64,000 nt of DNA from Streptomyces longwoodensis (GTDB lineage: Bacteria > Actinomycetota > Actinomycetes > Streptomycetales > Streptomycetaceae). The stretch covers positions 62,001 through 126,000 of the forward strand of contig NZ_KQ948555.1 in the NCBI RefSeq assembly GCF_001514125.1. The letters are read 5' to 3'. Shown here in pieces: positions 16,750 to 24,658 of the stretch. Each line of letters opens with the position of its first letter. Positions within the stretch are counted from its first letter, which is position 1. Made by a program: the position numbers and the translations under genes. The notes below the pieces were generated by a model. The model did no database searches and was not told where the DNA came from. It saw only the letters and a list, made by a program, of their open reading frames with translations.

Positions 16750-18420
16750 GTGCAGAGCGAAACCGACATTGCGCAGCCTGCAACGTCCCTCCTTCCGGCG
16801 CCGCGCGCCGTCGAGGGCCCGATGCGGTGCGGGCTGGACCTGGACGACTCCACGACCTTGTGGGCGGCCCCCGGCACCGAGTCGACCGAGCGCTGGCTGC
16901 GGGCCACCCTCGGCGCCGCCCTGGGCCTGCCGCTGCGGCCCGGCGCACCGGACGTTCCGGGCGGTGTGCGGCTGGTCCTGGACGACACCCTGGGCGCCGA
17001 GGCGTACCGGCTGGACGTCGTCGCCACCCGGGGCGTGGAGATCCGGGGCGGTGACCCGGCCGGCGTCTTCTGGGGCGCCCAGACCCTGCGCCAGCTCCTC
17101 GGCCCCGACGCCTTCCGGCGGGCACCCGTGCGCCCGGGGACCCGGCAGGGCCTGCCGCACCTGCGCGTCGAGGACGCCCCCCGCTTCCCCTGGCGCGGGG
17201 TGCTGCTCGACGTCGCCCGGCACTTCCTGCCCAAGGACGGCGTCCTGCGCCAGCTCGACCTGATGGCCGCGCACAAACTGAACGTGCTGCACCTGCACCT
17301 GACGGACGACCAGGGCTGGCGGGTGGAGATCCGGCGCCACCCGCGGCTCACCGAGGTCGGGTCCTGGCGGGCGCGCACCAAACTCGGCCACCGCGCCTCG
17401 CCGTTGTGGGACGAGCGGCCGCACGGCGGCTTCTACACCCAGGACGACCTCCGCGAGATCGTCGCCTACGCCGCCGAGCGGCACATCACGGTCGTCCCGG
17501 AGATCGACGTACCGGGGCACTCGCAGGCCGCGATCGCCGCGTACCCCGAACTCGGCAACACCGACATCGTCGACACCACCGCCCTCTCCGTCTGGGACAC
17601 CTGGGGGGTCAACCCCAACGTACTGGCCCCCACCGACACCACCTTGCGGTTCTTCGAGGGAGTGTTCGAGGAGATCCTGGAACTGTTCCCGGCGGACGCC
17701 GCCCGCTTCTCGGCGTTCGTGCACATCGGCGGCGACGAGTGCCCCAAGGACCAGTGGCGCGCCTCGCCCGCCGCGCAGGCCCGCATCGCGGAGCTGGGGC
17801 TCGCCGACGAGGACGCCCTGCAGTCGTGGTTCGTACGGCACTTCGATTCCTGGCTGGCCGCGCGCGGGCGGCGCCTGATCGGCTGGGACGAGATCCTGGA
17901 GGGCGGCCTGGCGCCCGGCGCGGCCGTGTCGTCCTGGCGCGGCTACGCGGGCGGGATCGCCGCCGCACGGGCCGGCCACGACGTCGTCATGTGCCCCGAG
18001 CAGCAGGTGTACCTGGACCACCGGCAGGCGCCCGGCGAGGACGAGCCGGTGCCGATCGGGTACGTGCGCACCCTGGAGGACGTCTACCGCTTCGAGCCCG
18101 TGCCGCCCGACCTGACGGGGGACCAGGCCCGCCACGTGCTGGGCGCGCAGGCCAACGTGTGGACCGAGGTGATGGAGGACCAGGCGCGCGTGGACTACCA
18201 GCAGTTCCCGCGCCTCGCGGCCTTCGCCGAGGTGGCCTGGAGCGACCTTCCGGCGCCCGCGGAACGGGACGTCGCGGACTTCGAGCGGCGGATGACCGCC
18301 CACTACGCCCGCCTCGACGCCCTGGGCGTGGCCTACCGTCCGCCGGCCGGACCCCGGCCCTGGCAGCGCCGCCCGGGCATCCTGGGCCGCCCGCTGGACG
18401 GGCCGCCGCCGCACCGGTAG
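16750..18420 (+). CDS. beta-N-acetylhexosaminidase, GH20
   Basis: 556 residues. GH20 N-terminal alpha/beta domain (about 20-140), then a TIM barrel from FPWRGVLLDVARHF through HLHLTDDQGWRVEIRRHP. The catalytic Asp-Glu pair is D329-E330 in HIGGDECPKDQWR; W residues in VWTEVMED and EVAWSDLP line the pocket. Releases terminal GlcNAc from chitobiose and similar oligosaccharides. No signal peptide is visible, so it likely acts in the cytoplasm on imported chitobiose. The leaderless GTG start is supported by the promoter. The overlapping dre site links it to the GlcNAc PTS genes at 57-60 kb. Confidence 0.93.
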   Translation: MQSETDIAQPATSLLPAPRAVEGPMRCGLDLDDSTTLWAAPGTESTERWLRATLGAALGLPLRPGAPDVPGGVRLVLDDTLGAEAYRLDVVATRGVEIRGGDPAGVFWGAQTLRQLLGPDAFRRAPVRPGTRQGLPHLRVEDAPRFPWRGVLLDVARHFLPKDGVLRQLDLMAAHKLNVLHLHLTDDQGWRVEIRRHPRLTEVGSWRARTKLGHRASPLWDERPHGGFYTQDDLREIVAYAAERHITVVPEIDVPGHSQAAIAAYPELGNTDIVDTTALSVWDTWGVNPNVLAPTDTTLRFFEGVFEEILELFPADAARFSAFVHIGGDECPKDQWRASPAAQARIAELGLADEDALQSWFVRHFDSWLAARGRRLIGWDEILEGGLAPGAAVSSWRGYAGGIAAARAGHDVVMCPEQQVYLDHRQAPGEDEPVPIGYVRTLEDVYRFEPVPPDLTGDQARHVLGAQANVWTEVMEDQARVDYQQFPRLAAFAEVAWSDLPAPAERDVADFERRMTAHYARLDALGVAYRPPAGPRPWQRRPGILGRPLDGPPPHR

Positions 18421-18651
18421 GGCCCGGGCCGAAATCCCGCCAGGATCACCGGAGAGGGGCAATTCACGCCCATCGGCGATGCCGTGTGAAATCGGGTCAT
18501 CCTGCTGATGAGGTGGGCGAATGCCTCCTAGCGGACCCCCGTCTTCGGGTGCCGCGAAGATGTGCCAGAGTTGCCACGTCCGCCCTGTCAGCACGTACCG
18601 TACGGCAACACAGGTGGGACCAGGTGGGGCAGCGGGAAGGGGCAGCCGGTT

Positions 18652-19545
18652 TTGAGCACGCACGCACCGCAGGCGGCGCAGGCCGTCACGCTGCCCACGA
18701 CGCTCGACGAGGCCGTGGCGGCCCTCGCGGCCATGCCCGCCGCCGTGCCCGTCGCGGGCGGCACCGACCTGATGGCCGCCGTCAACTCCGGTCAGCTCAG
18801 ACCCGCCGCCCTGGTCGGCCTCGGCCGGATCAGCGAGATCCGCGGCTGGCAGTACCAGGACGGACACGCGCTGCTCGGCGCCGGGCTCACGCACGCGCGC
18901 ATGGGGCGCCCCGACTTCGCTGCGCTCATCCCGGCGCTCGCCGCCGCCGCGCGCGCCGCCGGACCGCCGCAGATCCGCAACGCGGGCACCCTCGGCGGCA
19001 ACATCGCCTCCGCCGCGCCCACCGGCGACGCGCTGCCCGTGCTGGCGGCCCTGGAGGCGACCCTGATCATCGCGGGCCAGGGCGGGGACCGCCGCGAGAT
19101 CCCCGTCTCCCACCTGCTGGCCGGCGTGGAGATGCTGCGCGGCGGCGAGCTCATCGGGTACGTGCGCGTGCCGCTGCTGCACGCGCCCCAGGTCTTCCTG
19201 AAGGCGACCGGCCGGACCGGCCCCGGGCGCGCCGTCGCCTCGGTGGCCCTGGTCCTCGACCCGGCCCGGCGGGGCGTGCGGTGCGCCGTCGGCGCCATAG
19301 CGCCCATGCCGCTGCGGCCGCTGGAGGCCGAGCAGTGGGTCGCCCGGCTGATCGACTGGGACAACAACCGCGCGATCGTCCCCGAGGCCCTGACCGCCTT
19401 CGGGGAGTACGTCGCCGCGGCCTGCATCCCCGACCCGGCCCCCGAGCCGGACGGCTCCGTGACGCAGTTGCCGCCCGCCGTACTGCACCTGCGGCGCACC
19501 GTCGCCGCGCTGGCCCGACGAGCACTGGGGAGGGCGCTGTCGTGA
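18652..19545 (+). CDS. molybdo-hydroxylase FAD-binding subunit (XDH family)
   Basis: 297 residues from a TTG start (MSTHAPQAAQAVTLPTTLDE) preceded by GGAAGGGG; the frame is open upstream but non-coding. FAD-binding motifs of the CoxM/XdhB family are clear: PVAGGTDLMAAVNSGQLRP near residue 35 and PQIRNAGTLGGNIASAAPTG near residue 108. It passes electrons between the iron-sulfur subunit and an acceptor in the heterotrimer. First gene of a four-gene operon joined by GTGA overlaps. Conserved family, but substrate of this complex is unknown. Confidence 0.9.
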   Translation: MSTHAPQAAQAVTLPTTLDEAVAALAAMPAAVPVAGGTDLMAAVNSGQLRPAALVGLGRISEIRGWQYQDGHALLGAGLTHARMGRPDFAALIPALAAAARAAGPPQIRNAGTLGGNIASAAPTGDALPVLAALEATLIIAGQGGDRREIPVSHLLAGVEMLRGGELIGYVRVPLLHAPQVFLKATGRTGPGRAVASVALVLDPARRGVRCAVGAIAPMPLRPLEAEQWVARLIDWDNNRAIVPEALTAFGEYVAAACIPDPAPEPDGSVTQLPPAVLHLRRTVAALARRALGRALS

Positions 19546-21443
19546 CCGACGACCAGCACGCGGACCGGCACGGGCAGGACGCCCCGCGCAGCGGCGGCCG
19601 CTGGGACCCGCTGCCCCAGGGCGAGTACGACGACGGCGCCACCGCCTTCGTGCAGCTGCCCGAGGGCGGCATCGACGCCCTGCTGTCCGGCGACAGCCCG
19701 CTCGCGGCACCGGGCCAGTACGTCCCGCCGCAGATCCAGGCGAACACCCCGCACGAGGGCGCCCCGGCCCCCGGGGACACCGGCACGGGCGCGTGGGCGG
19801 CACCGGCCGGCGGCGTGCAGTGGCCCGAGCCGGGCCCGCCGACCTCCGGCGGCGACCGCTTCACGTACCACCCCGGCGCGACCGGCCAGTGGACGTTCGA
19901 CGACACCGCGGCCCACACGGCCGGCCCGCCCACCGGTGTGCCGGAGCCCGCGCCCGGACCCGGGCACGACGTGACCGGACAGTGGTCGATCCCCGTCGCG
20001 GGGGGCGACCTGCCGGACGAGTCGGGCGAGTTCACCACGTCCTCCCTGGTCGAGCAGTGGGGCGGCGGCAGCCCCCCGGCCACCCTCCCCGGCGGCGCGC
20101 CGGCCCCCTGGGCGACCGGGCCGGCGGACCACGACCCGGGCGCGGCCGACCCGCACGGCGGGGACGCGCCGGGCGGTGAGGCCCACGGCGGTGACTCGTG
20201 GGGACGGCAGCCCGGTGACGGCGACACGCACGGCGGCCAGGGCTTCGACCCGCACGGCGGCCAGGGTCACGATCCGCACGGCGGCCAGGGTCACGATCCG
20301 CACGGCGGCCAGGCCCACGACACGCACGGCGGCCGGGGCTTCGACCCCCACGGCGGCGGCGTACCGGGCGGCTACGCGGACGCGGGGCCCCCCGCCGACG
20401 TCGGACAGCAGGGCGCGCACCCCGCGTCCCACGGCACACCCGACGCGCCGGGCGACGCGCGTCACCCCGCCCACGACGCCGAACCGTCGTACGGCCACGG
20501 CCCCGTGGAGGGCGTCCAGCCCCTGCCTGAGGCCCCCGCGAGCCACGACGGCACCGGGGATGCCCCCGGCCCCCACGAGGCCGCCGACGCGGCGCACAGG
20601 GCCGCCGCGACCGACGGCGAGACGCCCGCGGCCGAGGACACCGACGCCGACACAGGACCCGACCCCGCCGGAACCGCCGAGGCCCCCGAGACCCAGGACG
20701 CCCCGGCCGACGGCACCGACGGCGCCGTGCACCCCGACGGGCGCGAGCAGGACGACGTACCCCCGCCGCAGGCCCTCCACGAGGAGCACCCCCTCGCGTC
20801 GTACGTGCTGCGCGTCAACGGCTCCGACCGCCCCGTCACGGACGCGTGGATCGGCGAGTCGCTGCTGTACGTGCTGCGCGAGCGGCTCGGGCTCGCGGGC
20901 GCCAAGGACGGCTGCTCGCAGGGCGAGTGCGGGGCGTGCAGCGTGCAGGTCGACGGCCGGCTCGTCGCCTCCTGCCTGGTCCCGGCCGTCACCACGGCCG
21001 GCAGCGAGATCCGCACCGTCGAGGGCCTGGCCGTCGACGGGCAGCCGTCGGACGTGCAGCGGGCGCTGGCCCGGTGCGGCGCCGTGCAGTGCGGCTTCTG
21101 CGTGCCGGGCATGGCGATGACCGTGCACGACCTGCTGGAGGGCAACCCGGCGCCGACCGAGCTGGAGGCCCGCCAGGCGCTGTGCGGCAACCTCTGCCGC
21201 TGCTCCGGCTACCGGGGCGTGCTGCGCGCCGTCCAGGAGGTCGTGGCCGAGCGCGACACGCACGCGGGCGGCGACGACGACGCGGACGGCGACGAGGCGC
21301 GCATCCCGCACCAGGCGGGCCCGGGCGCCGGCGGCGTCCACGCGTCGGCGTTCGACCCGGCACCCCACCACGGGCGCGGGCAGACGCACGGGCCCGGGCA
21401 CGGACAGGCGTACGGACAGGGCCAGGACGGAGGCCAGGCGTGA
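19542..21443 (+). CDS. [2Fe-2S] subunit of molybdo-hydroxylase with long disordered N-terminus
   Basis: 633 residues from a GTG overlapping the preceding stop (GTGA), with GGGAGG upstream. The functional part is C-terminal: plant-type ferredoxin cluster C458-x4-C463-x2-C466-x11-C478, and the second cluster C517-x2-C520 with C548-x3-C552-x-C554. Ordinary subunits are 150-200 residues. Here about 420 residues of Pro/Gly/Asp/Ala/His-rich low-complexity sequence come first, including 8-residue repeats of the DPHGGQGH type. The last 50 residues are also His/Gly-rich. The extension's job is unknown; it may bind metal, tether the complex or be a flexible spacer. Confidence 0.88.
   Translation: MTDDQHADRHGQDAPRSGGRWDPLPQGEYDDGATAFVQLPEGGIDALLSGDSPLAAPGQYVPPQIQANTPHEGAPAPGDTGTGAWAAPAGGVQWPEPGPPTSGGDRFTYHPGATGQWTFDDTAAHTAGPPTGVPEPAPGPGHDVTGQWSIPVAGGDLPDESGEFTTSSLVEQWGGGSPPATLPGGAPAPWATGPADHDPGAADPHGGDAPGGEAHGGDSWGRQPGDGDTHGGQGFDPHGGQGHDPHGGQGHDPHGGQAHDTHGGRGFDPHGGGVPGGYADAGPPADVGQQGAHPASHGTPDAPGDARHPAHDAEPSYGHGPVEGVQPLPEAPASHDGTGDAPGPHEAADAAHRAAATDGETPAAEDTDADTGPDPAGTAEAPETQDAPADGTDGAVHPDGREQDDVPPPQALHEEHPLASYVLRVNGSDRPVTDAWIGESLLYVLRERLGLAGAKDGCSQGECGACSVQVDGRLVASCLVPAVTTAGSEIRTVEGLAVDGQPSDVQRALARCGAVQCGFCVPGMAMTVHDLLEGNPAPTELEARQALCGNLCRCSGYRGVLRAVQEVVAERDTHAGGDDDADGDEARIPHQAGPGAGGVHASAFDPAPHHGRGQTHGPGHGQAYGQGQDGGQA
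20229..20357 (+). repeat. 24-bp tandem repeats encoding His-Gly-rich octapeptides
   Basis: Five 24-bp units starting at 20229, 20253, 20277, 20301 and 20325, with a partial sixth, each beginning CACGGCGGCC. They encode HGGQGFDP, HGGQGHDP, HGGQGHDP, HGGQAHDT and HGGRGFDP. Period is an exact multiple of three, so this is coding, not CRISPR. Confidence 0.9.
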
Positions 21444-23749
21444 GCAACGAAGCCGCCACCGCGACCACCGCCGCGGAGGCCGCACCGGCACCGGATCCCA
21501 TCGCGCACGGCCTGGGCGCGTCCCTGCCGCCCGCCGACGCCCGCGCCAAGACGGAGGGCACCTTCCCGTACGCGGCCGACCTGTGGGCCGAGGGCCTGCT
21601 GTGGGCGGCGGTGCTGCGCTCGCCGCACGCGCACGCGCGCATCGTGTCCATCGACACCTCCCACGCGCGCGAGATGCCCGGCGTGCGGGCCGTCGTCACC
21701 CACGAGGACGTGCCCGGCCGGGCGCTGCACGGGCGCGGCACGGTGGACCGCCCGGTGTTCGCCTCCGACGTCGTGCGCCACCACGGCGAGCCGATCGCGG
21801 CCGTCGCCGCCGACCACCCCGACACCGCGCGCATGGCCGCCGCGGCCGTCATCGTCGAGTACGAGGTGCTCGACCCGGTGACCGACCCCGAACAGGCCTT
21901 CGAGGCCGAGCCGCTGCATCCCGACGGCAACCTGATCCGGCACATCCCGCTGCGCCACGGCGACCCGGAGGCGGCCGGCGAGGTCGTCGTCGAGGGCCTG
22001 TACCGCATCGGCCGCCAGGACCCCGCCCCGATCGGCGCCGAGGCCGGGCTCGCCGTCCCGCGCCCCGACGGCGGCGTGGAGCTGTACCTGGCCTCCACCG
22101 ACCCGCACGCCGACCGCGACACGGCCGCCGCGGTGTACGGCCTCGCCCCCGAGCGCGTGAAGATCGTCGTCACCGGGGTGCCCGGCGCCACCGCCGACCG
22201 CGAGGACCAGGGCTTCCAGCTGCCGCTCGGCCTGCTGGCGCTGAGGACCGGCTGCCCGGTGAAGCTCACGGCGACCCGCGAGGAGTCCTTCCTCGGCCAC
22301 GTCCACCGCCACCCCACGCTGCTGCGGTACCGCCACCACGCCGACGCCGAGGGCCGGCTGGTGAAGGTCGAGGCACAGGTCCTGCTGGACGCGGGCGCGT
22401 ACGCCGATACCTCCTCGGAGGCGCTGGCCGCCGCCGTGTCCTTCGCCTGCGGCCCCTACGTCGTGCCGAACGCCTTCATCGAGGGCTGGGCGGTGCGCAC
22501 CAACAACCCGCCCTCCGGCCACGTGCGCGGCGAGGGCGCCCTCCAGGTCTGCGCGGCCTACGAGGCGCAGATGGACAAGCTCGCCAAGAAGCTCGGCCTC
22601 GACCCGGCGGAGCTGCGCCTGCGCAACGCGATGGCCACCGGCGACGTGCTGCCCACCGGCCAGACCGTGACGTGCCCGGCGCCCGTCGCCGAACTCCTCC
22701 AGGCCGTACGGGACTTCCCGCTGCCGCCGCTGCCCAAGGACGCGCCCGAGGACGAGTGGCTGCTGCCCGGCGGGCCCGAGGGCGCGGGTGAACCGGGGGC
22801 CGTGCGCCGGGGCGTGGGCTACGGCCTGGGCATGGTGCACATGCTCGGCGCGGAGGGCGCGGACGAGGTCTCCACGGCCACCGTGAAGGTCCAGGACGGC
22901 GTCGCGACGGTGCTGTGCGCCGCGGTGGAGACCGGGCAGGGCTTCACCACGCTCGCCCGCCAGATCGTCCAGGACACCCTCGGCGTCGACGAGGTCCACG
23001 TGGCGCCGGTCGACACCGACCAGCCCCCGGCCGGCGCGGGCTGCCGCGGCCGCCACACGTGGGTGTCGGGCGGTGCCGTGGAACGCGCCGCGAAGATGGT
23101 CCGCACCCAGCTGCTCCAGCCCCTCGCGCACAAGTTCGGCATGTCCACCGAACTGCTGCAGATCACGGACGGCAAGATCACCTCGTACGACGGGGTGCTG
23201 TCGACCACCGTCACCGAGGCGATGGACGGCAAGGAGCTGTGGGCGACGGCGCAGTGCCGCCCCCACCCCACGGAGCCGCTGGACGAGGCCGGCCAGGGCG
23301 ACGCCTTCGTCGGACTGGCGTTCTGCGCGATCCGCGCGGTGGTGGACGTCGACATCGAGCTGGGCTCGGTGCGCGTGGTGGAGCTGGCGGTCGCCCAGGA
23401 CGTGGGCCGCGTCCTCAACCCGGCGCAGCTGGAGGCCCGGATCGAGGCGGGCGTCACCCAGGGCGTCGGCATCGCGCTCACCGAGAACCTGCGCACCCCG
23501 CGCGGCCTGGTCCGCCACCCGGACCTCACCGGCTACGCGCTGCCCACGGCCCTGGACGCCCCGGACATCCGGATCGTCAAGCTCGTCGAGGAACGGGACG
23601 TGGTGGCGCCGTTCGGCGCGAAGGCAGTCAGCGCGGTGCCGGTGGTGACGTCCCCCGCGGCCGTCGCCTCGGCCGTACGGGCCGCCACCGGACGCCCCGT
23701 CAACCGCCTCCCCATCCGCCCCCAGGCCGCCGTGGTGACCCCCCAGTGA
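21440..23749 (+). CDS. molybdopterin-binding subunit, divergent XDH family
   Basis: 769 residues from a GTG (GTGA overlap; GGAGG 6 nt upstream). Family features: LPPADARAKTEGTFPYAADL at the start of the a/b hammerhead domain, RSPHAHARIVSIDTS, and the later VETGQGFTTLARQIVQDTLG and VAQDVGRVLNPAQLEARIEA. Active-site motifs are altered: the usual RGFG is RGEG (363-366), and the catalytic loop usually written KGVGEPP reads KAVSAVP (728-734), so the general-base glutamate is Ala732. The complex may have unusual chemistry, a different base, or no hydroxylase activity. Substrate unknown. Confidence 0.88.
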   Translation: MSNEAATATTAAEAAPAPDPIAHGLGASLPPADARAKTEGTFPYAADLWAEGLLWAAVLRSPHAHARIVSIDTSHAREMPGVRAVVTHEDVPGRALHGRGTVDRPVFASDVVRHHGEPIAAVAADHPDTARMAAAAVIVEYEVLDPVTDPEQAFEAEPLHPDGNLIRHIPLRHGDPEAAGEVVVEGLYRIGRQDPAPIGAEAGLAVPRPDGGVELYLASTDPHADRDTAAAVYGLAPERVKIVVTGVPGATADREDQGFQLPLGLLALRTGCPVKLTATREESFLGHVHRHPTLLRYRHHADAEGRLVKVEAQVLLDAGAYADTSSEALAAAVSFACGPYVVPNAFIEGWAVRTNNPPSGHVRGEGALQVCAAYEAQMDKLAKKLGLDPAELRLRNAMATGDVLPTGQTVTCPAPVAELLQAVRDFPLPPLPKDAPEDEWLLPGGPEGAGEPGAVRRGVGYGLGMVHMLGAEGADEVSTATVKVQDGVATVLCAAVETGQGFTTLARQIVQDTLGVDEVHVAPVDTDQPPAGAGCRGRHTWVSGGAVERAAKMVRTQLLQPLAHKFGMSTELLQITDGKITSYDGVLSTTVTEAMDGKELWATAQCRPHPTEPLDEAGQGDAFVGLAFCAIRAVVDVDIELGSVRVVELAVAQDVGRVLNPAQLEARIEAGVTQGVGIALTENLRTPRGLVRHPDLTGYALPTALDAPDIRIVKLVEERDVVAPFGAKAVSAVPVVTSPAAVASAVRAATGRPVNRLPIRPQAAVVTPQ

Positions 23750-23874
23750 GCGGTCACGACGACCGCGGACCGCGCTACGAGCCCGCGCCGGGCGTAGGAA
23801 AACTGCTGCTGTGGATCGCGGTGTTCGCGCTGGCGGCGGTCGTGGTGGTGCTGGGCGGCGTCTACTTCACGTGA
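23746..23874 (+). CDS. 42-residue single-span membrane protein of the molybdo-hydroxylase operon
   Basis: Starts at a GTG overlapping the Mo-subunit stop (GTGA), so it is translationally coupled as the fourth gene. The sequence is VSGHDDRGPRYEPAPGVGKL followed by one hydrophobic helix (LLLWIAVFALAAVVVVLGGV) and a short tail, predicting a short cytoplasmic head. No family known to me. Context suggests a membrane anchor or adaptor for the complex. Confidence 0.7.
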   Translation: MSGHDDRGPRYEPAPGVGKLLLWIAVFALAAVVVVLGGVYFT

Positions 23875-23922
23875 GGGCGTTCATGTGAGGACGACGGCAC
23901 GCACGCGTGGCCGGAGACGGCC

Positions 23923-23967
23923 GGCCGCTGAGGGACGGTCATCGAGGGACGGCCGCTGAGGGACGGT
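23923..23967 (+). repeat. 17-bp direct repeat upstream of P-loop gene
   Basis: GGCCGCTGAGGGACGGT occurs at 23923-23939 and 23951-23967, with a third partial GAGGGACGG between. The second copy supplies the purine-rich sequence just before the start codon of the next gene. Probably a local slippage duplication. Confidence 0.7.
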
Positions 23968-23972
23968 TGCTG

Positions 23973-24506
23973 ATGGACGGTGTCGTGCTGATCACCGGCG
24001 TGATGGCGTCGGGGAAGTCCACGGTGGCCCAGGCGCTCGCCGAGCGGCTGCCGAGGGCGGCACACGTGCGGGGCGACGCGTTCCGCCGGATGATCGTCTC
24101 CGGGCGCGCCGAGTACACCCCCGACGCCGGGCCGGACGGCGAGGCGCGGGCCCAACTGCTGCTGCGGCACCGCCAGTCGGCCGCCGCGGCGGACGCGTAC
24201 GCCGCGGCCGGCTTCACGGCGGTCGTCCAGGACGTGGTCCTCGGCGCCGACCTCACGGCGTACGTACGGCTGGTGCGCACCCGCCCCCTGCACGTGGTCG
24301 TGCTCGCACCGCCCGCCGAGGAGGTCGCGCGGCGCGAGGCGGACCGCGCCAAGACCGGCTACGGGGCGTGGACGGTCCGGCGGCTCGACGAGGAGCTGCG
24401 GACGCGCACCCCGCGCCTCGGGCTGTGGCTGGACACCGGCGGGTGGAGCGTGGAGCGGACCGTGGCGGCGATCCTGGCGGGGCGGGAACGCGCCAGGGTG
24501 GCCTGA
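23973..24506 (+). CDS. P-loop kinase-like ATPase, unknown substrate
   Basis: 177 residues from ATG 23973 (MDGVVLITGVMASGKSTVAQ). Walker A is G9-x-M-A-S-G-K15-S-T; RGDAFRRMIVSG resembles the substrate-binding Asp of small nucleoside/antibiotic kinases and zeta-like phosphotransferases; the lid region contains EEVARREADRAKTGYG. Probably transfers phosphate to a small molecule in the cytoplasm. A GAGGGACGG run at 23958 is the ribosome-binding site; a longer frame upstream is repeat DNA. It follows the molybdo-hydroxylase operon by 98 nt but is unlikely to be part of it. Confidence 0.75.
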   Translation: MDGVVLITGVMASGKSTVAQALAERLPRAAHVRGDAFRRMIVSGRAEYTPDAGPDGEARAQLLLRHRQSAAAADAYAAAGFTAVVQDVVLGADLTAYVRLVRTRPLHVVVLAPPAEEVARREADRAKTGYGAWTVRRLDEELRTRTPRLGLWLDTGGWSVERTVAAILAGRERARVA

Positions 24507-24658
24507 CGTCTTCCCCCGGGAGCGTTCCCCGGAGGCGGGGCGTTGTCAGTGGTGCCGCGTAGTGTGCGAGGCAGTGGGGGCGGTCGTCCGGCACGCCGGT
24601 TCGCTGTCACTCACGGGCAGTACACACGGGGAAGCACGCACGGGAGCACGGGGGAGCG

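Noticed and set aside
16495-19803. Very long minus-strand open frame (over 1,000 codons) opposite the hexosaminidase and FAD subunit genes
   Set aside because: High-GC DNA leaves antisense frames open; composition and lack of any domain show it is a shadow of the plus-strand genes.
20229-20357. Tandem 24-bp repeats as a possible CRISPR or extragenic repeat array
   Set aside because: No spacers; the repeats are in frame within a coding region and encode octapeptides.
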